A stretch of DNA of 38,929 nt from JACCYQ01 sp036675565 (GTDB lineage Bacteria > Bacteroidota > Bacteroidia > Chitinophagales > Chitinophagaceae): positions 1 to 38,929 of the forward strand of contig JAKFER010000126.1 of assembly GCA_036675565.1 (NCBI GenBank), given 5' to 3'. The notes beneath the pieces are model-generated. The model worked only from the letters and a program-made list of their open reading frames with translations, had not been told where the DNA came from and searched no databases. Each line of letters starts with the position of its first letter. Position 1 is the first letter of the stretch. This document shows positions 25,618-33,757 of this stretch, one piece after another. The translations under genes and the position numbers were made by a program.

Positions 25618-26384
25618 TGCCTATTCACACCCATATTGATATGTCGAAAGAAATGATCCATGTAAGTGATCTTCATAAGGCATTTGGTGATAATGAAGTT
25701 TTACGCGGTATTGACCTGGTGGTTCATAAAGGTGAAAATGTGGTTGTGCTTGGGCGTTCAGGCACCGGTAAATCGGTCCTCATTAAAATTATCGCTGGTT
25801 TATTGAAACCAGACAGGGGAACAGTGTTGGTATTGGGTGAAGAAGTTGAATTATTAAATCACAAGCGATTAATGGCGCTTCGCCTGAAGATTGGGTTTAG
25901 TTTTCAGAACAGCGCTTTATATGATAGTATGACGGTGCGGGAGAATCTTGAATTTCCCCTGGTTCGTAATTCAAATCTCAGGCGAAGTGAAATAAATAAA
26001 AAAGTTGAAGAAGTACTTGATGCGGTTTCACTTTCAAAAGCCATTAACCAGATGCCATCTGAATTATCGGGTGGACAACGAAAAAGAATTGGTATTGCAA
26101 GAACGCTTATTATGCAACCACTGGTTATGTTATATGATGAACCTACGGCGGGACTCGATCCGATAACCTGCATTGAAATTAACGACCTGATCAACGAAGT
26201 GCAGGAAAGATATCATACAACATCAATCATCATTACGCACGATTTAACCTGTGCAAAAGCTACCGCCGACAGGGTAGCCATGTTACTCGAAGGGCAATTT
26301 GCCAGGGAGGGTAGCTTCGAGGAAGTTTTTGATACAGATGATGAACGGATACAAAGTTTTTATCACTACAATTTTATTACCTGA
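25617..26384 (+). CDS. MlaF-family ABC transporter ATP-binding protein
   Basis: 255-residue ABC ATPase with Walker A GRSGTGKS (46-53), Q-loop FQNSALYDSMTV, signature LSGGQRKR (150-157), Walker B VMLYDEPTAGLDP (170-182) and H-loop His208 (IITHD). The ALYDSMTVRENLEFPL stretch is typical of the MlaF/lipid-transport clade. ATG 25617 overlaps the permease stop by one base; ATG 25641 (MSKEMIHVSDLHKAFG) is an alternative start closer to the usual family N terminus. It powers lipid transport with the MlaE permease and MlaD protein. Confidence 0.95.
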   Translation: MPIHTHIDMSKEMIHVSDLHKAFGDNEVLRGIDLVVHKGENVVVLGRSGTGKSVLIKIIAGLLKPDRGTVLVLGEEVELLNHKRLMALRLKIGFSFQNSALYDSMTVRENLEFPLVRNSNLRRSEINKKVEEVLDAVSLSKAINQMPSELSGGQRKRIGIARTLIMQPLVMLYDEPTAGLDPITCIEINDLINEVQERYHTTSIIITHDLTCAKATADRVAMLLEGQFAREGSFEEVFDTDDERIQSFYHYNFIT

Positions 26385-27376
26385 TGCGGTCTTCAAAAAA
26401 TACAAGAGCAGTTGTTATTGGCATATTCGTAGTAGTAGGCCTCCTGATTTTCGTACTGGGCGTTATTACGTTAACCGGCCAAAAAAAATCATTCAGTAAT
26501 GCTGTAAACCTCACAGCCATTTTTGATAATGTAGAAGGACTGCAGGCTGGCAGCAATGTCTGGCTTAATGGGGTAAAAGTTGGTACTGTAAAAGAAGTTA
26601 AGTTCAATAAAGATGGCAGAGTGGGAGTGAGCCTGGGCGTGGATGAAAAGATGCAAAATTATATTCATAAAGATGCAAAGGCTAAAGTGGGCAGTGATGG
26701 ATTAATTGGTAATAAGATCATTGTATTATACGGGGGAACCCCATCATCACCAACCGTAAATGATGGGGATATACTGGCCGTAGAAAAAATTGCTGGTATG
26801 GAAGATATGATGGCCACCTTTCAATCAAATAATGAAAACCTGTTGTCCATTACAGGTGATTTTAAAGAGATCAGCAGTAAGCTGGCTAATGGCCAGGGAA
26901 CCATTGGAAAATTATTAAATGATGAAACATTAAGCAACAGCATGGAACTGGCATTGGCCAACCTGCAAAGAGCGGCAAGCAATGCAACAGCAATCAGCCG
27001 GGATGTTTCTGCTTATACCAGCCAGCTGCAAAAGGAAGGGACATTAGCAAATGACCTGGTAACAGATACGGTTATATTCAGTAACCTGCGCAGCAGCGTT
27101 GCGGAAATCGATCAACTGTCTAAAAAAGCTAATGAAGTAATGGCATCACTTCAAACAGCTTCCAATACGGTGAATACCAGCCTGACTGATAAAAACACAC
27201 CGGTGGGCGCCATGTTGCAGGATAAAGAAACGGCAGCCAGCCTGAAGGCCACGATTAAAAATTTAGAAACCAGCACAAAGAAACTGGATGAAAACATGGA
27301 GGCGCTTCAACACAATTTTCTTTTGCGTGGCTTTTTCAGAAAAAGAGAAAAAGAAGCTGCTAAAAATGACCAGTAA
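26384..27376 (+). CDS. MlaD/MCE-family lipid-transport protein
   Basis: 330 residues: short cytoplasmic tail, one TM helix (about 8-32), an MCE domain (about 40-118, FDNVEGLQAGSNVWLNGVKVG and VGSDGLIGNKIIVLYGG), then a long helical, Ser/Thr/Asn-rich region (about 150-320) with LANGQGTIGKLLNDETL and repeated heptad-like stretches, and a basic C-terminal end. The MCE domain forms a hexameric ring carrying lipid in the periplasm; the helical tail could form a needle or tunnel. It is longer than E. coli MlaD (about 180 residues), closer to Bacteroidota and plant TGD2-type members. Coupled to the ATPase gene by a one-base overlap (TGATG). Confidence 0.94.
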   Translation: MRSSKNTRAVVIGIFVVVGLLIFVLGVITLTGQKKSFSNAVNLTAIFDNVEGLQAGSNVWLNGVKVGTVKEVKFNKDGRVGVSLGVDEKMQNYIHKDAKAKVGSDGLIGNKIIVLYGGTPSSPTVNDGDILAVEKIAGMEDMMATFQSNNENLLSITGDFKEISSKLANGQGTIGKLLNDETLSNSMELALANLQRAASNATAISRDVSAYTSQLQKEGTLANDLVTDTVIFSNLRSSVAEIDQLSKKANEVMASLQTASNTVNTSLTDKNTPVGAMLQDKETAASLKATIKNLETSTKKLDENMEALQHNFLLRGFFRKREKEAAKNDQ

Positions 27377-27400
27377 AATATCAACAACATTTCTTTTAAG

Positions 27401-27429
27401 ATCCCGCCTCTAAAGCCGGGATTTTTTTT
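27401..27429 (+). terminator. Intrinsic terminator after the Mla operon
   Basis: ATCCCG (27401-27406) pairs with CGGGAT (27417-27422) around a 10-base loop and runs straight into an eight-T tract. It lies 25 bases after the MlaD stop. Confidence 0.82.
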
Positions 27430-27451
27430 GCAATAAATAAGTGGTTGTGGT

Positions 27452-27485
27452 GTTTTCTCTCAGTGAAAACTGAGTGTTTAGAAAC
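27452..27485 (+). other. GAAA-tetraloop hairpin before the M16 peptidase pair
   Basis: CTCAGT (27459-27464), loop GAAA, ACTGAG (27469-27474) is a perfect 6-bp stem closed by a GNRA-type tetraloop. Outer GTTTTCT / AGAAAC segments could extend it with a bulge. It lacks a T-run, so it is not a terminator; it lies about 140 bases before the M16 start codon and may be part of a leader RNA. Confidence 0.4.
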
Positions 27486-27626
27486 AATAAACCACCTAAA
27501 GTATTAAATGAATCAATATTTTTTCAGCATGTGGTAACCGCATATCAAATATGCCGGCCGGCAGACAGATAAATGATTTCTATTCCTGCTATTTCATTAG
27601 TTTAGTGTCACTTTCAAATTAAGAAT

Positions 27627-28940
27627 ATGAAAAAAATATGTTTTTCTTTTTGTCTGCTATTGGTAATTGCAGCTAATGGACAATTAAAGGCAGACGATGT
27701 GCAAAGTTTTACACTCGATAATGGCATGAAGTTCCTGGTGGTGGAAGATTTCTCCATTCCTAACGCCAATATGTACCTGTTTTACAGGGTGGGTTCCAGG
27801 AATGAATACCAGGGCATCACCGGTCTTTCGCATTTTTTTGAACATATGATGTTCAATGGTGCAAAGAAATATGGTCCCAAGGAATTTGACCGCACCATGG
27901 AATTCAATGGGGGTGCCAATAACGCATATACAAGAGAAGATATTACTGTTTATACAAATTGGTTTCCCTCATCGGCAGCAGAGGTAATATTCGATCTTGA
28001 AGCGGATCGTATCTCCAGTTTAAGCATTGATTCAAACATTGTAGAAAGTGAAAGGGGCGTGGTGATTTCTGAACGAAGCACCGCTTTAGAAAATTCACCA
28101 TGGATTTTCTTATCTATGTCAGTGCAGGCACAAGCCTTCCAGGAACATCCTTATCACTGGCCGGTGATCGGTTACCTGGATGATATGAAAAACTGGAAAC
28201 AGGCTGATCTTGAACGTTATTTCAAAACTTATTATGCTCCTAATAATTGCGTGGTGGTTGTTTCAGGCGCCATGAAATTGGCTGATGTAAAAAAACTGGC
28301 TGAAAAATACCTGGCACCCATTCCGGCACAACCGGCTGCACCCGCTGTTAATATCATGGAACCGCAACAAACCGGCGAAAGAAGAATCTTATTGGAAAAA
28401 GATGTGAATACACCATATATCAATATTGCTTACAAGGCACCCGAAGCAAAACACCAGGATTATTATGCATTGGTATTATTAAACGATATCCTGAGCAGTG
28501 GAAATTCTTCCAGGTTGCATGCATCATTGGTTGATGATAAACAACTGGCAACTGCAGTGTTTACCAGTTACCAGGAAAGCTTTGATCCAACACTTTTTAA
28601 TATTTATGCAGCAACCAATAAAGCAATTGATGAAAATGATCTTGAAAAAGCTATTTATACTGAAATAGATAAAATCAGGAATGAAGGAGTAACTGAAAAG
28701 GAATTACAAAAAGTAAAGAATCAAAAATTGGTTGATTTTTACCGCCAGGTTGAAACCATTGATGGTAAATCGAATAATATTGGCACGTTCGAAGTCTTCT
28801 TTGGCGATTATAAAAAAATGTTTGATGCACCGGGGCAATTCAATAAAGTAACGGCAGCAGATATACAACGGGTTGCTAATACCTACCTGCATGTTAAAAA
28901 CAGGACGGTGGGAATTCTGAAATCAGATACCAGCAAGTAA
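27627..28940 (+). CDS. Exported M16-family zinc metallopeptidase, catalytic subunit
   Basis: 437 residues with a signal peptide (MKKICFSFCLLLVIAANG). The inverted zinc motif HxxEH is present as HFFEH (69-73), with the third ligand Glu149 (GVVISE) at the expected 76-residue spacing, then the M16 C-terminal domain (about 190-380). Length fits the M16B group of half-size peptidases that work as a two-subunit clamshell. The next gene, 38 bp later, codes for an M16 protein without the zinc site, the usual partner. Likely role: periplasmic breakdown of peptides or of proteins such as misfolded or imported ones (family-level inference). Confidence 0.95.
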   Translation: MKKICFSFCLLLVIAANGQLKADDVQSFTLDNGMKFLVVEDFSIPNANMYLFYRVGSRNEYQGITGLSHFFEHMMFNGAKKYGPKEFDRTMEFNGGANNAYTREDITVYTNWFPSSAAEVIFDLEADRISSLSIDSNIVESERGVVISERSTALENSPWIFLSMSVQAQAFQEHPYHWPVIGYLDDMKNWKQADLERYFKTYYAPNNCVVVVSGAMKLADVKKLAEKYLAPIPAQPAAPAVNIMEPQQTGERRILLEKDVNTPYINIAYKAPEAKHQDYYALVLLNDILSSGNSSRLHASLVDDKQLATAVFTSYQESFDPTLFNIYAATNKAIDENDLEKAIYTEIDKIRNEGVTEKELQKVKNQKLVDFYRQVETIDGKSNNIGTFEVFFGDYKKMFDAPGQFNKVTAADIQRVANTYLHVKNRTVGILKSDTSK

Positions 28941-28978
28941 TATTTACTGATAAAATCATAGAAAATAAATTTTAGAAA

Positions 28979-30382
28979 ATGAAAATCATAAAATCAATAT
29001 ATCCCGGCCTGGTTCTGTGTTGCCTGTTGCTGGCACAAATTATTACTGCGCAGGACTTTAAATTACCTGCATACCAGCAATTCACATTAAAAAACGGGTT
29101 GAAAGTTTACCTGGTAGAACAACATGAAGTACCTACTATCAGTGTGTCCGTTATCATGCCTGCCGGTGCTATTTATGATGGCGAAAAGGCTGGACTGGCC
29201 TCACTCACGGCTACCGCGTTAAAACACGGCACTAAAAATTTTCCCAAGTCTTTATTAGATGAAGAACTGGATTTCATCGGTGCTTCTGTTAATACCTATG
29301 CTTCAAAAGAATCAGCGGGATTGTCCGCAACTTTTGCAGCAAAAGACCGTAACAAAGTTTTGAACATCATACAGGAATTATTAACTGCTCCTGTATTTGA
29401 TACAGCTGAATTCGCTAAAGAAAAATCAAGAACACTTGTTCAATTAGAGCAGGCAAAAGAAAGTCCAAGGGCAGTAATCGGTTCTTACTTTGATAAATTT
29501 TTATATGGTGATCATGTGTATGGAAATATTATCAATGGTACGGTAAATACGGTTTCCGGTTTGTCGACCAGTGATCTTGAAAAGTTTTACAAGACTAATT
29601 ATATTCCCAATGGATCGGCCATTGCTATTGCAGGCGATTTTAACAGCAAGGAGATGAAAGATGTTGTTACCAAACTTTTTTCCGGCTGGAAAAAAGGAAA
29701 TCAAACCAGTACAGACCAGGCCAAACAAACAATCAGCAAACCAGTTAATAACCGGGTACTGCTGATCAACAAAGACGATGCAAAAGAAACCACATTTTAT
29801 ATCGGGGCGCCTGGCATCTCCCGGAATAATCCTGATTATGTTTCCATAGAAGTGATCAACACTTTATTTGGAGGCCGTTTTACTTCTATGCTGAATGATG
29901 AACTAAGAGTGAATACAGGGCTTACCTATGGTGCACGCAGTGGATTTACTCCCTTAAAAAATGGCGGATCTTTTGCTATTTCCACTTTTACCGCTAAAGA
30001 AACTACTGAACAAGCCATAGATAAAGCATTGGAAGTTTTGGAAACGTTACACAAAAATGGCGTGGATGAAACTTCACTGACATCGGCCAAAAATTATGTA
30101 AAAGGACAGTTCCCTCCCCGTTATGAAACCAGCAGCCAGCTGGCTTCATTAATGACTCAAATGTTCTGGTATAAATTTGACGAATCCTTCATAAATAATT
30201 TTCAGAATAATGTGGACGGATTAACGATGGCAAAGGCTAAAGAGATCATCGCTACTTATTTTCCAAAAGATAAATTACAGTTTGTGATGGTGGGCCGCTC
30301 AGCCGATATTAAAAAACTGGTTGAAAAATATGGATCGGTAACAGAAGTGGAAATAACAGGTGAGCCTAAAAAAGCATTCTGA
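28979..30382 (+). CDS. Exported M16-family protein lacking the zinc site (non-catalytic partner)
   Basis: 467 residues, signal peptide (about 1-24, ending in IITAQ). The M16 fold is clear (FTLKNGLKVYLVEQHEVPTISVSVIMPAGAIYDGEKAGLASLTATAL), but the HxxEH site is replaced by a stretch reading LASLTA, so zinc cannot bind as usual. The second domain carries RNNPDYVSIEVINTLFGGRFTSMLNDELR, where the FGG...SRL substrate-binding arginine/tyrosine region of beta-type subunits is retained. It most likely forms a heterodimer with the upstream active subunit, as in mitochondrial processing peptidase alpha/beta pairs and other bacterial M16B pairs. A terminator follows the stop closely. Confidence 0.93.
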   Translation: MKIIKSIYPGLVLCCLLLAQIITAQDFKLPAYQQFTLKNGLKVYLVEQHEVPTISVSVIMPAGAIYDGEKAGLASLTATALKHGTKNFPKSLLDEELDFIGASVNTYASKESAGLSATFAAKDRNKVLNIIQELLTAPVFDTAEFAKEKSRTLVQLEQAKESPRAVIGSYFDKFLYGDHVYGNIINGTVNTVSGLSTSDLEKFYKTNYIPNGSAIAIAGDFNSKEMKDVVTKLFSGWKKGNQTSTDQAKQTISKPVNNRVLLINKDDAKETTFYIGAPGISRNNPDYVSIEVINTLFGGRFTSMLNDELRVNTGLTYGARSGFTPLKNGGSFAISTFTAKETTEQAIDKALEVLETLHKNGVDETSLTSAKNYVKGQFPPRYETSSQLASLMTQMFWYKFDESFINNFQNNVDGLTMAKAKEIIATYFPKDKLQFVMVGRSADIKKLVEKYGSVTEVEITGEPKKAF

Positions 30383-30393
30383 TATCAACCCAA

Positions 30394-30432
30394 ATAAAAA
30401 GCCTTTCCTTGATTTAAGGGAAAGGCTTTTTT
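30394..30432 (+). terminator. Intrinsic terminator after the M16 pair
   Basis: GCCTTTCCTT (30401-30410), loop GATTT, AAGGGAAAGGC with one bulged base, flanked by an A-run before and a T-run after. It starts 12 bases after the stop codon. The flanks allow function on both strands. Confidence 0.9.
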
Positions 30433-30590
30433 ATGATCTTTTTTTTGTGAGCGTGAAATTTCGTGGTATTTCTAATATGCCCAATAGCAAACAATACGTT
30501 GAAGAGTGCGACGCAATTGGGTCACATAGTAGTAATCAAGCTGGGTTCATTATTAATTTCACAAAACACTAAAATCTTCACTAAAGCTGG

Positions 30591-30667
30591 CTTCGACAAG
30601 GTCCCCGCAATAAGCGGGACAGGCAGCCTGACATCTAAACTTTATTGTCATCCTGAGCTTGTCGAAG
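30591..30667. repeat. Nested palindromic dispersed repeat (CTTCGACAAG ... CTTGTCGAAG)
   Basis: Outer arms CTTCGACAAG (30591-30600) and CTTGTCGAAG (30658-30667) are perfect. Inside are a hairpin GTCCCCGC-AATAA-GCGGGAC (30601-30620), CAGG (30620-30623) with CCTG (30652-30655), and TGACA (30629-30633) with TGTCA (30646-30650). The right arm TGTCATCCTGAGCTTGTCGAAG-type end is a known dispersed intergenic repeat. The left arm appears interrupted by the GC-rich hairpin. Confidence 0.8.
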
Positions 30668-30668
30668 G

Positions 30669-30695
30669 GCTAAACTCTAAACCTTAAACTCTAAT
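30669..30695. repeat. Degenerate TAAACTC/TAAACCT string
   Basis: Reads as CTAAACT, CTAAACCT, TAAACTCTAA in a row beside the SPFH stop codon. Such strings are common after genes in Bacteroidota and are probably replication-slippage sequence. Confidence 0.45.
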
Positions 30696-30698
30696 CTC

Positions 30699-31640
30699 TT
30701 ACCTGCCCACTTGCGGCGGTTCAACTTTGGTTTTATTTAATACGGAAGTAATGCTGGAGATCACACCTGCAATATCTGAAAGATCCGCAGGAACGATCAT
30801 GGTATTATTTATTTTGGCCAGCTTTCCAAATTCATCAAGGTATTGTTCTGCAATGCGCAGGTTCACTGCATTCATGCCACCTTCTGTATTGATCGATTTG
30901 GCAATTTCAGTAATACCTTTCGCAGTTGCAATAGCCACCAGTTCAATTTCCGCTGCAGTACCTGCAGCTTCGTTTATACGTCGCTGTTTCTCACCTTCAG
31001 AACGGGCAATGGCTTCCTGTTTGTCACCCTCTGCACGATTGATCTTTGCTTGTTTATCACCTTCCGATTCTGCAATCAAGGCACGCTTTTCCCGTTCGGC
31101 ACGCATTTGTTTTTCCATCGCATCACGGATGCTTTGGGGTGGTGAAATATTTTTTACTTCATAACGGGATACTTTAATGCCCCAGGGACCACTGGCTTTA
31201 TCAACAGCTTCCACGATACTGGCATTTACAGTTTCTCTTTCTTCAAATGTTTTATCCAGCTCCATTCTGCCAATTACACTACGCATGGTGGTTTGTGAAA
31301 TCTGTACAACAGCAAATTTATAATTATCAATTCCGTAAGATGCTTTTTGCGGATCAATCACCTGTAAATACAAAATACCATCTACTTCTACTGCGATATT
31401 GTCTTTGGTAATACAAATTTGCGATGCAACGTCAATAGCTTGTTCTTTCTGATTTTGACGATAGGCGATTTTGTCAATAAAGGGAATCAGGATATGAAAG
31501 CCTGCTTCTAAAGAACGGCTGTATTTACCCAGTCTTTCTACAATATATACCGAACGTTGCGGCACTACTTTAAACGTTGATAAAAATGCAATTAAAAGAA
31601 ATACAATGAGAATAATTAAAATAATAGTTGATGCAGTCAT
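30699..31640 (-). CDS. SPFH/band 7 (stomatin-like, QmcA-type) membrane protein
   Basis: 313 residues with one N-terminal TM helix (about 4-23), the SPFH domain (about 25-190: VPQRSVYIVERLGKYSRSLEAGFHILIPFID, ...QTTMRSVIGRMELDKTFEERETVN, VKNISPP) and a coiled-coil tail with three near-repeats of A-x-SEGDKQ-x-x-IN (about 200-235). SPFH proteins oligomerise into cages on the membrane and organise lipid microdomains or guard FtsH-type proteases. The gene starts two bases after the NfeD stop, the classic NfeD-stomatin pair. Function in this organism is inferred from the family only. Confidence 0.95.
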   Translation of the reverse strand: MTASTIILIILIVFLLIAFLSTFKVVPQRSVYIVERLGKYSRSLEAGFHILIPFIDKIAYRQNQKEQAIDVASQICITKDNIAVEVDGILYLQVIDPQKASYGIDNYKFAVVQISQTTMRSVIGRMELDKTFEERETVNASIVEAVDKASGPWGIKVSRYEVKNISPPQSIRDAMEKQMRAEREKRALIAESEGDKQAKINRAEGDKQEAIARSEGEKQRRINEAAGTAAEIELVAIATAKGITEIAKSINTEGGMNAVNLRIAEQYLDEFGKLAKINNTMIVPADLSDIAGVISSITSVLNKTKVEPPQVGR

Positions 31641-31642
31641 AT

Positions 31643-32086
31643 TTATATTTTGGTTGATTTTACAATTAATAAAATGCTTTCGTTACCAATAACGGTAACA
31701 TTTTCTCCTTTTTCAATAATATCATCTGATTTGGCATCCCAGCTGGTACCTTTAAAATCTACTTTACCATTTTGACCGGGACCGATAAAAGTTTCTGCTT
31801 TGCCGGTTTTACCAATAAATTCATCTTCAATCTCTGTGGCATTTTTTCTGGACCACATAATATTTCTCAATGATTTCCTAAATAGTAAAATAGTAATGAT
31901 TGAACTACCTAAGAAAATGACCAGCTGAAGATTTAAAGAAACATCAAAAAAGAAAGTAAGAATAGCTACGATCCAGGCGCCAATGGCAAAAAAGAAAAGG
32001 ATCAGGCCGGGTACTGCGAATTCAAGTAAAAAAAGTATAAAGCCTAAAATAAACCAGATAACAGCGGCATCATAAAAACTTTCCAT
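31643..32086 (-). CDS. NfeD-family membrane protein (short form)
   Basis: 147 residues: two or three TM segments (about 8-30, 32-50, 53-68), then a soluble OB-fold (about 85-147) with FIGKTGKAETFIGPGQNGKVDFKGTSWDAKSD and ENVTVIGNESILLIVK, the NfeD C-terminal beta-barrel (PF01957). The long form's ClpP-like protease domain is absent. It probably partners the SPFH protein encoded immediately downstream, two bases away, in one membrane complex. Confidence 0.92.
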   Translation of the reverse strand: MESFYDAAVIWFILGFILFLLEFAVPGLILFFFAIGAWIVAILTFFFDVSLNLQLVIFLGSSIITILLFRKSLRNIMWSRKNATEIEDEFIGKTGKAETFIGPGQNGKVDFKGTSWDAKSDDIIEKGENVTVIGNESILLIVKSTKI

Positions 32087-32182
32087 TTATTATATTTGAT
32101 TTAAGGGGTAACTGTTCAAATATAATCTTTAAAGTTTTATTATCAGATTGTTTAATATAGGTATGGTATCAAAAAATGTTTT

Positions 32183-32608
32183 CTATTCAGAGTTAGGATG
32201 CTTGCATAATTCCCAATATGCCAGTATCACAGAAAGTGATTTTGATATTTCTTCAACACTCGATTCTTTTTTAAAAAAACCTTGCACGGTCAATTCGGTA
32301 TAAGCTTTGTTTACCTGGGACCTTTCAGCTGAAGTTGAAAAGAATATAAAAGGAATACTTTTATTTCTTAAATAGGGATCGTAATCTATATGCTGTTTAA
32401 ATTCTATTCCATTCATTATCGGCAAATTAATATCACAAAGAATAACAAATGGTTTTTCTTTAGTAGTCTGTAAATATTCCAGCGCCTTTGAAGCCAGTGG
32501 GAAAAATATCAATTTATTGTCAATACCTAAATGATTGAATATTTCCGTATAGATTTCCTGGTCATCAATATCATCTTCAACAATTATTATGGGACCTGAT
32601 TTTGCCAT
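32183..32608 (-). CDS. Single-domain response regulator (CheY/Rcp1-like receiver)
   Basis: 141 residues, receiver domain only. Acidic pocket Glu11-Asp12-Asp13, phospho-acceptor Asp59 (ILCDINLPIMNG), switch residue at Ser91/Thr92 (FFSTSAE) and conserved Lys113/Lys114 (FFKKESS). The wording DINLPIMNGIEF and the C-terminal IL.YW pattern match Rcp1-like receivers that work with phytochrome-type or other hybrid kinases. No output domain and no kinase gene in the window, so the partner is unknown. An AT-rich perfect palindrome, AAATTAAA (32609-32616) and TTTAATTT (32623-32630), sits directly before the start codon and may be regulatory. Confidence 0.93.
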   Translation of the reverse strand: MAKSGPIIIVEDDIDDQEIYTEIFNHLGIDNKLIFFPLASKALEYLQTTKEKPFVILCDINLPIMNGIEFKQHIDYDPYLRNKSIPFIFFSTSAERSQVNKAYTELTVQGFFKKESSVEEISKSLSVILAYWELCKHPNSE

Positions 32609-32630
32609 AAATTAAATTTTACTTTAATTT
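32609..32630. other. AT-rich inverted repeat at the response-regulator start
   Basis: AAATTAAA and TTTAATTT, 8 bp each, perfect, with a 6-base spacer, directly upstream of the response regulator start codon. In AT-rich DNA it could be chance; an operator or a leader hairpin would also fit. Confidence 0.3.
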
Positions 32631-32844
32631 TTTATATGAAGTAATCTGTAAATATTATTTAATTATCATGCCAGATAAGGTTTCATGTGCTGACTACGAC
32701 AGATTGATTATCTTTTACCCGGGCACATTGTTTGAATAGTCATGTTTTTCTATCTCTTTATTCCGCCTGTTTCTTTTCAATTCGGTCAACATATTTTGGT
32801 TTGGTCTAATTGTAAAACATTAAATATGTTTAAAAAATTTGTTC

Positions 32845-33738
32845 ATGGATATCAATCATGCTTTTGATCTTATTGTTGAAAAATTATCTGTTTGGGTGCA
32901 GGAATTTATTTTGTTGTTGCCTAATATTGCCCTTGCTGCTGTAATTATGGTATTTGGAATCATGATTTCCAAATTCATCAGAAAATATATCAGGAAAATT
33001 TTCAAAAAGATATTTCACAATGAAGCCTTAATAAATCTTTTTACCTCCCTGGTATATGTTTTTCTTTTAGGCGTAACACTTTTTATTGCATTAAGTGTTT
33101 TGCAACTGGATAAGGCGGTAACATCCATATTAGCTGGTGCGGGAATCATTGGATTGGCCCTGGCATTTGCATTCCAGGATATTGCCTCTAATGTAATGTC
33201 GGGCATTGTACTTTCAATTCGCAGACCATTGCATATAGGCGATATCGTTAAAATCAAAGATCATATGGGTGTGATCGTTGAAATTAATCTTCGGGATTCA
33301 GTGATAAAAACATTCCAGGGGCAAATGGTGATTATACCCAACAAAGACCTGTTGCAGAATCCCATTGAGAATTATTCATTAATGGGAAAGCGCAGGATGG
33401 ATTTAACGGTAGGCATTTCTTATGGTGAAGACCTGGAAAAAGTGAAAAAAATTACTTTGCAGGCGGTTGATGGTATTGAAGGCAGAACCGATGATGAGAT
33501 CACTTTTTTTTACGAAGCATTTGGCGACAGTTCAATCAATTTTACCCTACGCATTTGGGTTAATACAGCAAAACAGTTTGAATTTTTACAAGTCAGGAGT
33601 GATACCATCATACAAATTAAAAAGGCATTTGACCAGCACCACATTACTATTCCATTCCCGATAAGAACATTGGACTTTGGTATCAAAGGCGGCGTACCAC
33701 TCGATGAAGTATTAATAAATAACCATCAACAATCTTAA
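32845..33738 (+). CDS. MscS-family mechanosensitive channel
   Basis: 297 residues from ATG 32845 (TTG 32839 would add two). Three TM segments (about 18-42, 60-85, 88-115); the third is the pore helix AGAGIIGLALAFAFQDIASNVMSGI with the Gly/Ala packing pattern and Gln-Asp kink of MscS. After it come the beta domain (RRPLHIGDIVKIKDHMGVIVEINLRDSVIKT) and the alpha/beta vestibule (about 180-280). Length equals that of the simple E. coli MscS. It protects the cell on sudden osmotic down-shift. Convergent with the AAA+ gene, with only 19 bp between the stop codons. Confidence 0.96.
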   Translation: MDINHAFDLIVEKLSVWVQEFILLLPNIALAAVIMVFGIMISKFIRKYIRKIFKKIFHNEALINLFTSLVYVFLLGVTLFIALSVLQLDKAVTSILAGAGIIGLALAFAFQDIASNVMSGIVLSIRRPLHIGDIVKIKDHMGVIVEINLRDSVIKTFQGQMVIIPNKDLLQNPIENYSLMGKRRMDLTVGISYGEDLEKVKKITLQAVDGIEGRTDDEITFFYEAFGDSSINFTLRIWVNTAKQFEFLQVRSDTIIQIKKAFDQHHITIPFPIRTLDFGIKGGVPLDEVLINNHQQS

Positions 33739-33757
33739 AATAATAATTTTTTTGCTA

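Larger units (their letters stand above)
30383..30698. other. 316-bp convergent intergenic region with terminator and palindromic repeat
   Basis: Between the M16 partner gene (+) and the SPFH gene (-). Contents in order: an intrinsic terminator, about 155 bp without recognised features, a 77-bp nested inverted repeat, and a degenerate TAAACTC string reaching almost to the SPFH stop codon. No gene is supported. Confidence 0.8.

Noticed and set aside
30463..30687. 74-codon plus-strand frame ending CHPELVEGLNSKP
   Set aside because: Its end is the translation of the palindromic repeat (CHPELVEG is the familiar false peptide of this repeat) and the start has no conserved features.
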